From NCBI GenBank assembly GCA_964412845.1, contig CAYPQM010000050.1:1-39553 (forward strand): a DNA stretch of 39,553 nucleotides. The letters are read 5' to 3'. The notes beneath the pieces are model-generated. The model made no database searches, was not told the DNA's origin, and saw only the letters and a list, made by a program, of their open reading frames with translations. This document shows, one piece after another, positions 20,644 to 27,811 of the stretch. How positions within the stretch are numbered: the first letter of the stretch is position 1; each line of letters starts with the position of its first letter. Source of the DNA: JAWWPY01 sp964412845. GTDB lineage: Bacteria > Actinomycetota > Actinomycetes > Streptosporangiales > Streptosporangiaceae. The translations under genes were made by a program, and so were the position numbers.

Positions 20644-23490
20644 TCAGCTTTCGGCGGCCACCCAGAGCAGCCGGGGAAGCACCGCCGCAGGTGTCAGGGC
20701 GCCCGCGGCCGCGGCCGCGATCGCGGCTGAGATTCTCCGCGCCGCCTGGCTGTAGCGGACGTCGCCCAGGTTGCTGGCCAGCCTGGTCATCCTGGCTGCG
20801 CCGGCTCGGGCGCTGGCCAGGTCCCCGGCCGTCAGCGCCAGGCAGGCGGCCAGCGCGGCGTGCTCGACGGCGATGGCCGCGTGCAGGCCGGCCGCGGCAC
20901 CCGCGGCCCGTTCCGCGCAGTTCCCGGACAGCCTGGTCGCGGCCGCCAGATCGCCGGCGGCGAGCAGGGCAAACGCGCGGTGCACCCCGATCGTCGCGCC
21001 CATGCTGGGGTTGTCCACGGTGGCCGCGATGCTGGCCGCCTCGGCCAGATGGCGCTGCGCGTTGCGCTGATCGCCGTCGGCGAGATCGACCATGGCGAGT
21101 GAGTCGAGATAATACGCGCGGGCCTGGCGCTCCCCCAGCTTCCCCGTCGAGTCGAGGATGGCCGCCAGCATGGCCCGGGCCGCCTCGGTCCGGCCCTGGG
21201 ACAGCAGGATCAGGGCCAGGGCGTGCTCGGAGTTCGCGGCCCCCAGGGCGTCGCCCATCCGCCGTTTCAGCGCACAGGCCTCGTCGAGCAGCTTGATCGC
21301 TTCGCCCGGCTGGCCGGCCTGGTTGCGGGCCATGCCGAGCGCGTGCAGGACCCGCGCCATGCCGTAGCCATCGCCGATCGGCCGCATCTCGGCCAGAGCT
21401 TCCTGGTAGTGCTGCTCGGCCCGGCCGATGTCGCCAAGCTCATGGGCGATCGCCCCGGTGTTGAACAGCGCGCGGCCCGCGACCTCGCGCAGGCCTGCGC
21501 CGCGCGCGGCGGCCGTGGCGCGGTCCAGCCAGCGGCCGGCCTCGGCTGGCTGGCCGCGCAGCCGTGCCGTGACGCCGAGCACCCAGTACGCCCGGGCCAG
21601 CACGGCGGCGGCGGCGTCGGGCGTGACATCGGCGATCCGTCCGGCCGTGGCACAGGCCTCCTTGGCGACCGCCACGGCCTCGCTGAACTCCGACAGCATG
21701 AGATGGGCCCGGCTGCGCACCACGCCGAGCTGGGCTCGCAGCACATCTTCGTCCCCGGTCAGCTCCGCGGCGGTGCCGCGGCACAGCTCGAGCGCCTCCG
21801 GCACCTTGCCCCGCTGCAGCAGGCTCTGCGCCAGCCGCCAGGCGATCCCGGCCCGCACCGCGAGGGGGGCAGGACGGGCCAGCGCGTCACGGTAGGCTTC
21901 CTCGGCCTCACCGGCTCGCTCCGTGTGCAAGAGCAGGTCGCCGCGCGCGATGAGCAGCTGACGTTCGGTGTCGCCGGTCATGTTGCCCGCGCCGAGCAGC
22001 TCGCCCGCAAGATCGGCAGCACGGCCGGAGCGGCCGCTGGCCGTCAGATCGGCGGCCCTGGTGGCGAGCAGATCGGCGGCCTCGGCCGGGTCTCCGGCGC
22101 GCGCATGGTGCCAGCTGGCTTCCAGCGGATCGTCGAGAACCTGCTCGCAGTGCAGGGCAGCCAGCTGGTGCAGCTGCCTGCGGCCGGATGCCGCGCCGAC
22201 CAGGCCGGCGTAGACATGGTCACGGACCAGCGGGTGCAGGTCGGCCCGCGCCGGATGGTCGACCAGATGCCTGCGGCGCAACTCGTCCAGGCCGGCCAGC
22301 ACGTCGTAGCGCCCCCCGACGGCCTCGCTGGCGTCGATCAGCCGTTCGTCGAGGAGGTCGACGGGATGGCGGAAGACCGCGATGAGCGAGATCAGCCTGC
22401 GGCTCGGCTCGCTGAGGTCGCCGAGTGTGGATTCAAGGAGATAGGCGGCGATGCCCGGCTCAGCTTCGAGGCGGTCGATAAGCGGGCCGGCTCCCGGACC
22501 GCCCGGGCGTAGCTGGCCGAGCGCCAGGCGGATCAGCATCGGGCTGCCGCCGGTCCGATCGATCAGGTTATCCGCGAGAGGCCCGGAGAGCAGCGGGCCG
22601 GCCAGTTCCCGGGCCAGCGTGCGCGCCTCGTCCCTGGCCAGTCCCCCGAGCCGGAGCGGGGCGAAGCCAGCGAGCGGCAGATCTTCCCTGCTGATCGCGA
22701 GGAGCCGGACCTGCGACAAGCTCGCGATGTGCTCGATCACCGTCCTTGTCTCCGGCTCGTCCCGCAGTAGCTGCGCGTTGTCCAGGCAGATCAGCGCACC
22801 GGTCCGGCTGAGCGCCGCCGTGATCAGGTACAGCTGCTCATCGCGCGGCAGCGGGCGCTCCACCTGTCCCGGGTCCCCGAGCAGCGCCGCCTCGCCGTGG
22901 CCGTGCCGGGCGAGAAAGCGGGCCAGTAGCCTGATAACTGCCTCGGCCGGGGTGGTAATGCCGGCGGTCAGGGTCACCCAGCAGACCGGACCACCCTGCG
23001 CCCGCTCCCTGGCCACGGAGGCGGCCAGGCTGGTCTTCCCCGCTCCGGGCAATCCGCACATCACGACGCGCTGCTCGGCCTCCAGGCGATCACCTAGTTC
23101 AGCCCGAGCCCCGGCGCGCTCGACATAGTGGCTGGGCGGCGCTGGGATGGCAGCCAGGTCACCGGCATGCGCACCAGCCGGCCGAACGACGGCAGGCGGC
23201 TCCGGCCCGTGGCCCGGCCGGTCAGCGCGGGCCAGGACGGCGAGCTCGTGCAGCCGGGCGGCCAGCTCCGGCTCGGCCCCGAGGCGGAGGGCAGGCAGGA
23301 AAAGCGCGGCCACGACGGCCGGGTCAGGCCGCCGCTTGTGCTGCTCGAGCCGGCAGATCTGCGCCTCGCTGTAGCCAACGGCGATGCCAAGATCTCGCTG
23401 GGTGAGCCGGGTGCGGCGGCGCAGCACCCGCAGCAGGGTGCCGAAGTCGGTGAACGACGAGGCTGACAATGCCGCACGCCGGGTCACCAT
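20644..23490 (-). CDS. XRE-STAND-TPR transcriptional regulator
   Basis: 948 residues. An N-terminal XRE helix-turn-helix ('LRRRTRLTQRDLGIAVGYSE' then 'AQICRLEQHKRRPD', about 22-55) is followed by a STAND/AAA ATPase with P-loop GLPGAGKTSLA near 145-155 and a Walker B-like ALICLDNAQLL. A long C-terminal array of TPR-type helices ('ARAYWVLGVTARLRGQPAEA', 'FNTGAIAHELGDIGRAEQHY') spans about 500-900. Unlike the regulator at 14037-16550 it has no LuxR domain. A GTG/ATG pair lies at the start; 23490 (MVTRRAAL) is chosen, 23502 is possible. It is divergent from an orphan membrane protein gene, a possible target. Ligand unknown. Confidence 0.9.
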   Translation of the reverse strand: MVTRRAALSASSFTDFGTLLRVLRRRTRLTQRDLGIAVGYSEAQICRLEQHKRRPDPAVVAALFLPALRLGAEPELAARLHELAVLARADRPGHGPEPPAVVRPAGAHAGDLAAIPAPPSHYVERAGARAELGDRLEAEQRVVMCGLPGAGKTSLAASVARERAQGGPVCWVTLTAGITTPAEAVIRLLARFLARHGHGEAALLGDPGQVERPLPRDEQLYLITAALSRTGALICLDNAQLLRDEPETRTVIEHIASLSQVRLLAISREDLPLAGFAPLRLGGLARDEARTLARELAGPLLSGPLADNLIDRTGGSPMLIRLALGQLRPGGPGAGPLIDRLEAEPGIAAYLLESTLGDLSEPSRRLISLIAVFRHPVDLLDERLIDASEAVGGRYDVLAGLDELRRRHLVDHPARADLHPLVRDHVYAGLVGAASGRRQLHQLAALHCEQVLDDPLEASWHHARAGDPAEAADLLATRAADLTASGRSGRAADLAGELLGAGNMTGDTERQLLIARGDLLLHTERAGEAEEAYRDALARPAPLAVRAGIAWRLAQSLLQRGKVPEALELCRGTAAELTGDEDVLRAQLGVVRSRAHLMLSEFSEAVAVAKEACATAGRIADVTPDAAAAVLARAYWVLGVTARLRGQPAEAGRWLDRATAAARGAGLREVAGRALFNTGAIAHELGDIGRAEQHYQEALAEMRPIGDGYGMARVLHALGMARNQAGQPGEAIKLLDEACALKRRMGDALGAANSEHALALILLSQGRTEAARAMLAAILDSTGKLGERQARAYYLDSLAMVDLADGDQRNAQRHLAEAASIAATVDNPSMGATIGVHRAFALLAAGDLAAATRLSGNCAERAAGAAAGLHAAIAVEHAALAACLALTAGDLASARAGAARMTRLASNLGDVRYSQAARRISAAIAAAAAGALTPAAVLPRLLWVAAES

Positions 23491-23597
23491 GGGCGCCGCC
23501 ATTCCGCTGACGCTCGGCGCCGACTGGGCTCGGCGCCCCTTGCAGCCTAAGCCCTCCCGCGGCCAGCGATTACGCCGCAGAACTGGCCTTCCGGGGG

Positions 23598-23608
23598 GTT
23601 ACCGTAAC
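23598..23608. promoter_or_regulatory. GTTACCGTAAC palindrome, candidate operator
   Basis: A perfect 11-bp palindrome lies in the 220-bp divergent region between the XRE-STAND regulator and the membrane protein gene. The surrounding 23610-23665 is unusually AT-rich for this genome and probably holds promoters. Confidence 0.3.
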
Positions 23609-23723
23609 GACCTCCTGTTCGCCGGTTGTGTCTTTGGATTCTGTGTAGTTAATTTCGTGTGCCGCCTGAACCACTTCACCCTGAGCGGGAGAATGGGACG
23701 GTGCTGGCAGAGGAGGGTCCGGA

Positions 23724-24848
23724 ATGGTGACCACCGCCGTGCCGACCTCGGGGGATCCGGGAGTGTGCGCCGCTGTGGCCCTCGGGTGGCAGGTGGCTCA
23801 GCTATTCCACTCACCCGTACACCGAGGCCCGGCCGCCGAGCCGGCCCGGGGCGAACAGTTGCCGGGGCGTTCCGAGTTCCCGGGCGCCAGCCAGTCGGCA
23901 TGGCTGGCCGAGCAGATTCAGGGCCAGGCGTGGGCACTGCTGAAAACGCTGCCCAGCGCCGTGCTGGACGCACTGTCGGAGGTCAGCAGGCTGCTGGCTG
24001 ACCCCGGCCGGAGCCGCGACGCGACCCTGGATGCCGTCTTCACCCTGCATTGCAAGCTCTTGGAAGCACTGACCGTCGCGGACTTCCGGCTGGGCAAGGC
24101 GTACGGCCTGGGCCGGGCCATGGCGGAAACGGCCATCCTGCCCGCCGACGCGACCAGCGATGAGCAGAGGGCACAGCAGTTCCGCAGCATGCTCGACAGC
24201 GGCCGGCTGATCACGATCAAGGACTGGCTCACCGACCTGAAAACGCTGCTGCCCAGTCACACGGCCTACGCGGTGAGCCGCAGCCTGCATGACTGGCAGG
24301 CGTGGGTGGCCGGAAACCCGCCAGTGGCCGGCTGGACGGCGGGCCGCTCCGCGATCCGGGTCCAGGGCCGGATCTGGCGGGAGCTGCTCACCGGCGAGAA
24401 GGCCGCCCAGGACATCCTGCGGCTGTCCGACTACCTGGCCGCCGGGCGACGGGCCGCCATCCAGGTCATCACTCGCTTCTGGTGGGTGATCCTGGTGGCC
24501 GCGCTGCTCATCGCGGGCGCGATCGCGGCCGGCTCGTACCTGCACAGCATCCCCTCCCCGGTCCGGGTGGCCGCCGACATCGCGTGGCTGGCGGGTGCGG
24601 CCGGCATTGGGCTGAAAGGGCTCGGGGCGTTCCTTGGTCCCGGGCTCACGCAGGCTGAGGGCTGGCTCTGGCAGTCGGAACTGGACGGTGCGGTAGCAGT
24701 GGCCGCCACCTGCTTGCCCCCGGGCATGAGCCCCTCCCGGGAAAGCGGTGGTTCCGTCGGCGAACTCTCCCCCGACCGGGACCGGAGCGCTGAATTCCAG
24801 CGCCGCGACGCACTGCGGCGTGCGGCCGACGAGAACCCGCCGGGCTGA
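23724..24848 (+). CDS. Orphan membrane protein of unknown function
   Basis: 374 residues; family not recognised. The first 240 residues are soluble and mostly helical ('LLKTLPSAVLDALSEVSRLL', 'VFTLHCKLLEALTVADFRLG'), with a conserved-looking central part. Two hydrophobic helices follow ('WWVILVAALLIAGAIAAGSYL', given here only in part: WWVILVAALLIAGA, and 'VAADIAWLAGAAGIGLKGLG'), then a 60-residue charged tail. The topology is thus a large cytoplasmic N-domain anchored by a hairpin near the C-terminus. GGAGGGTCCGGA precedes the ATG, a good site. It is divergent from the XRE-STAND regulator and followed closely by an SRPBCC gene (37 bp). Confidence 0.6.
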   Translation: MVTTAVPTSGDPGVCAAVALGWQVAQLFHSPVHRGPAAEPARGEQLPGRSEFPGASQSAWLAEQIQGQAWALLKTLPSAVLDALSEVSRLLADPGRSRDATLDAVFTLHCKLLEALTVADFRLGKAYGLGRAMAETAILPADATSDEQRAQQFRSMLDSGRLITIKDWLTDLKTLLPSHTAYAVSRSLHDWQAWVAGNPPVAGWTAGRSAIRVQGRIWRELLTGEKAAQDILRLSDYLAAGRRAAIQVITRFWWVILVAALLIAGAIAAGSYLHSIPSPVRVAADIAWLAGAAGIGLKGLGAFLGPGLTQAEGWLWQSELDGAVAVAATCLPPGMSPSRESGGSVGELSPDRDRSAEFQRRDALRRAADENPPG

Positions 24849-24885
24849 TCTTCAACGCGGCGCCGCAGGCTGGCACGATGAGCAG

Positions 24886-25371
24886 ATGACAAGCGAGCGG
24901 CTGGAGGTCCAGCGGACGATCGCGGCGGACCCGGCGACGATCTTCCGGCTGCTGTGCGACCCGCAGGGACATGTGGCGATCGACAGCTCAGGGATGCTGA
25001 TGGACGCCACCGGCGAACCGGTGACCGCGTCCGGGGACAGTTTCGTTGTGCACATGGATCGCGAGGCGCTGAACGACTACCCGATGGGCCGCTACGACGT
25101 GACCGTCACCATCACGACGCTGATCCCTGACCGCGAGATCGCGTGGACCATCGCAGGCGAGATCCGCCCGCCGATCGGGCACGTCTATGGCTACGCGCTC
25201 GAGCCCGCCGGGGACAGCACCCTCGTCACCTCGTACTACGACTGGTCATCGGCCGGCCCGGACTGGAAGAAGGCTGGCATCTTCCCGGTCATTCCAGAAG
25301 GAGCGCTGCGGGCCACCCTGGGCATCCTGGCCCGGACGGTGGCCCGGGGCTACCCCGGCTCGCCGGGCTGA
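24886..25371 (+). CDS. SRPBCC-family (START-like) protein
   Basis: 161 residues, a single helix-grip domain. It begins 'LEVQRTIAADPATIFRLLCDP', the typical first strand and helix, and ends with a long C-terminal helix ('GALRATLGILARTVARGYPG'). The middle contains 'YDVTVTITTLIPDREIAWTI' and 'VYGYALEPAGDSTLVTSYYD', strands lining the cavity. Members bind hydrophobic ligands or act in polyketide and hormone-like pathways; ligand unknown. ATG at 24886 starts right at the domain; the ribosome-binding site is weak. It may be co-transcribed with the membrane protein upstream and converges on the CGNR gene. A second SRPBCC gene is at 37087-37551. Confidence 0.85.
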   Translation: MTSERLEVQRTIAADPATIFRLLCDPQGHVAIDSSGMLMDATGEPVTASGDSFVVHMDREALNDYPMGRYDVTVTITTLIPDREIAWTIAGEIRPPIGHVYGYALEPAGDSTLVTSYYDWSSAGPDWKKAGIFPVIPEGALRATLGILARTVARGYPGSPG

Positions 25372-25395
25372 CCCCCAGGCTCCCCGCGGCGAGGA

Positions 25396-25947
25396 TCAGG
25401 GCGCAGCGGGCCGCCCGGCCTGGCGCGTCCGGTAAGCGGCGACGTTGGTGCGGTTCGCGCACGAGGTGCCGCAGAACCGCCGGGACCGGTTCTTGGACAG
25501 GTCGACGTGCACGTTGTCGCAGTCGGCCGCGGCGCACAGCCGCAGCCGGTCGAGCTGCCGGGTCCGGATCACGTCGGTGAACGCCATCGCCGCCTCGACG
25601 GCCATCCGGTCGGCCAGCGGCACGTCCGGGGCGGTGGCGTGCAGGTGGTAGTCCCAGCTGTCGTGCTTGACCAGCTGGGGCAGGGCATTCGCCTCCCTCA
25701 GCAGGGTGTTGACCAACTCGGCCGCGTCGTCCTCGGTTATCTCCCACAGTCGTTCCAGCCGGGGCCGCAGCCGGCGGACAGCGTCGAGCTCGGCCTGGTC
25801 GTGCGTCCGCGTGCCGGTCCACTGCCATGACACGGCGAACCGGTCGAGGGCAGCCGGGTCGGGCAACTGCTCGGTGCCGCCCCGGCCGGTGTTGACCAGG
25901 GCCGCGGCCGCGGTCAGCGCGACCTCGGTGTCATGGGCAAAAAGCAC
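25396..25947 (-). CDS. CGNR zinc-finger transcriptional regulator (ABATE domain)
   Basis: 183 residues. The N-terminal ABATE-type domain runs to about 130; the C-terminal CGNR zinc finger shows 'LCAAADCDNVHVDLS' and 'RRFCGTSCANRTNVAAYRTR', with four Cys and the C-G-x-x-C-x-N-R signature that names the family. These are DNA-binding regulators often placed opposite a transporter gene. Here the gene is divergent from an EamA exporter across 86 bp, so control of that exporter is the obvious hypothesis. GTG at 25947 has AGGAG 5 nt upstream. The inducing compound is unknown. Confidence 0.92.
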   Translation of the reverse strand: MLFAHDTEVALTAAAALVNTGRGGTEQLPDPAALDRFAVSWQWTGTRTHDQAELDAVRRLRPRLERLWEITEDDAAELVNTLLREANALPQLVKHDSWDYHLHATAPDVPLADRMAVEAAMAFTDVIRTRQLDRLRLCAAADCDNVHVDLSKNRSRRFCGTSCANRTNVAAYRTRQAGRPAAP

Positions 25948-26033
25948 CTTGACTCCTTTCGCCTCCGGCGGCTACTGTCACTAGCGTAATCCATTTTTAC
26001 CACTTACACCCTTGCGCTTACAGGAGTAGTACC
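25948..26033. promoter_or_regulatory. Divergent promoter region of the CGNR/EamA pair
   Basis: TAGCGT (25982-25987, plus strand) and TACGCT (25983-25988, minus strand) overlap and each fits the -10 pattern TANNNT; one could serve each gene. GTAA-N7-TTAC (25986-26000) is a small symmetric site overlapping both, suitable for a shared operator. The stretch is AT-rich compared with its surroundings. Confidence 0.45.
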
Positions 26034-27047
26034 GTGACTGTCCGCCCGATCAGTGCCGCCCGATCCGGCCCGGCCGGCACTGGCCTGGCTCTGGCCGTGC
26101 TGTCAGCGGCAACCTTCGGCACGTCGGGGACATTCGCCTCGTCGCTGATCGACGCCGGATGGAGCCCGGGCGCCGCCGTGCTCACCCGGATCTCCGCGTC
26201 AGCGCTCATGCTCACTGTCCCTGCCCTCCTGCAACTGCGCGGCCGGTGGTCCCTGCTGCGCCGGGGAGCGGCCAGGATGGCCGTCTTTGGCCTGGTCGCG
26301 GTCGCCGGCTGCCAGCTGTTCTACTTCAACGCCATCGAGCGGATCCCGGTCGGGGTCGCCCTGCTGCTGGAATACCTAGGTGCCATTCTGGTGGTCGGCT
26401 GGCTGTGGCTGCGGCACGGCCAGCGCCCCCGGCGGCTTACCGTCGCCGGCGCGGTCGCGGCGATCGCCGGGCTGGCGATGGTGCTCGACCTGGGCGGCTC
26501 GGCCCGGCTCGACCCGGTCGGGGTGATGTGGGGGCTGCTGGCCGCCGTAGGCCTGGCGATCTACTTCCTGCTCTCGGCGGCCGAGCATGCGGAGCCGCTG
26601 CCGCCTGTCGTGATGGCGTGGGGTGCGATGTGCTGCGGCGCGGCCGTCCTCGCCGTGCTCGGATGGACCGGCGTGCTGTCCATGATCGCCGGGACCAGCG
26701 ACGTCCATTTCCTGCGCTACCAGGTCAGCTGGATCGTGCCCGTGCTGGGGTTGTCGCTCGTGGCCGCGGTCATCGCCTACGTGGCCGGCATCGGCGCCGC
26801 CCGCCGGCTCGGCGCCAAGCTCGCCTCGTTCGTCGGGATGTCCGAGGTGCTGTTCGCGGTGCTGTTCGCGTGGCTGCTGCTCGGTCAGCTGCCGTCAGCC
26901 ATCCAGCTGCTGGGCGGCGTATTCATCCTCACCGGGGTCACCCTGGTGCGCATTGACGAACTGCACCGGCCCCCGTCACCGGCCGGGCCGCAGGAGACCG
27001 CCGCTCGCGTCCCGGAACTCGCCAACGCGGACAGCGGCCACCGCTGA
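26034..27047 (+). CDS. EamA-family (drug/metabolite) transporter
   Basis: 337 residues with ten predicted membrane helices in the usual two five-helix EamA halves. The first starts 'GLALAVLSAATFGTSGTFAS', and the second includes 'GVMWGLLAAVGLAIYFLLSA' and ends 'SAIQLLGGVFILTGVTLVRI'. The family exports amino acids, nucleosides or toxic metabolites by proton exchange; the substrate here is unknown. GTG at 26034 has AGGAG 7 nt upstream. It is divergent from the CGNR regulator, the likely controller. It converges on a truncated acetolactate-synthase-like gene 14 bp downstream. Confidence 0.93.
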   Translation: MTVRPISAARSGPAGTGLALAVLSAATFGTSGTFASSLIDAGWSPGAAVLTRISASALMLTVPALLQLRGRWSLLRRGAARMAVFGLVAVAGCQLFYFNAIERIPVGVALLLEYLGAILVVGWLWLRHGQRPRRLTVAGAVAAIAGLAMVLDLGGSARLDPVGVMWGLLAAVGLAIYFLLSAAEHAEPLPPVVMAWGAMCCGAAVLAVLGWTGVLSMIAGTSDVHFLRYQVSWIVPVLGLSLVAAVIAYVAGIGAARRLGAKLASFVGMSEVLFAVLFAWLLLGQLPSAIQLLGGVFILTGVTLVRIDELHRPPSPAGPQETAARVPELANADSGHR

Positions 27048-27060
27048 TCCGACGAGGTGC

Positions 27061-27735
27061 TCAGAACGGCCCGGGCAGCTCGCCGAGGGCATCGGTGAGC
27101 CGCAGGTTCTCGGTGTAATCCACCGGGCAGGCGATCACCGACACGGTGTCGGCGGCCAGGGCGTCAGTGAGGGCAGGCAGCAGGTCACCGGCCGAGCGGA
27201 CCTGGTAGCCCCGGGCTCCGAAGCTCTCCGCATACGCCACGAAGTCAGGGTTCGAGAAGCTGATGGCCACGTCGTGGCCGAGCTCCAGGTCCATTTTCCA
27301 TTTGATCAGCCCGTAAGCGTCGTCCGGCCAGATCAGCACGGTCAGCGGGATCTGTTCCCGCAGGGCCGTCTCGATCTCCTGCGAGTTCATCAGGAATGCC
27401 CCGTCCCCCATCGCGGCCAGCACCCGGCGGTCGGGCGCGGCCAGCTTGGCCCCGATGGCCCCGGGCAGCGCAAAGGCCATCGTGGACAGCCCATTGGAGA
27501 CCAGGCAGGTGTTGGGCTCGTAGGTGGGATACAGCCGGGCCATCCACATCTTCACGGCCCCGGTGTCAGCCAGCACGATGTCCGAGCGACCCAGGGCGGC
27601 CCGGGTGTCGGACACGATCCGCTGCGGCTTGACCGGGAAACTGTCGTCGGTGCCGCCGCGCGCCAGCTCGCCCGCCAGCAGCTGCCTCAGCGGCGCCGAC
27701 CGGTCTCGCGAGATGCGGCTGGCTGCCGCGAGCCG
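27061..27735 (-). pseudogene. 5'-truncated acetolactate synthase-like (TPP-dependent) gene
   Basis: The open frame encodes only the last 220 or so residues of a thiamine-pyrophosphate enzyme of roughly 550 residues. Recognisable are 'SFPVKPQRIV' (start of the C-terminal domain), 'KMWMARLYPTYEPNTC', the TPP-binding GDGAFLMNSQE (with GDG) and 'PDDAYGLIKWKMDLELGHD', all close to catabolic acetolactate synthase. The frame is closed by TGA at 27736-27738, and no N-terminal or middle domain follows in any frame toward 27800, where the kinase promoter begins. The missing substrate and FAD-like domains make activity very unlikely. A GTG at 27615 could give a short protein, but it would still be a fragment. 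Confidence 0.8.
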
Positions 27736-27762
27736 TCACCAATCCGTCACTACTGTGCGTCC

Positions 27763-27792
27763 TTGAAGTGACATAGGCTCAGCCGGTAGCGT
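27763..27792 (+). promoter_or_regulatory. Candidate promoter of the double histidine kinase
   Basis: TTGAAG (27763-27768), an 18-bp spacer and TAGCGT (27787-27792) resemble a housekeeping promoter. Transcription would start about 12 nt before the ATG at 27812, next to the break point of the truncated synthase gene. Confidence 0.4.
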
Positions 27793-27811
27793 TTCCTGAC
27801 GCGGGGTGCCG

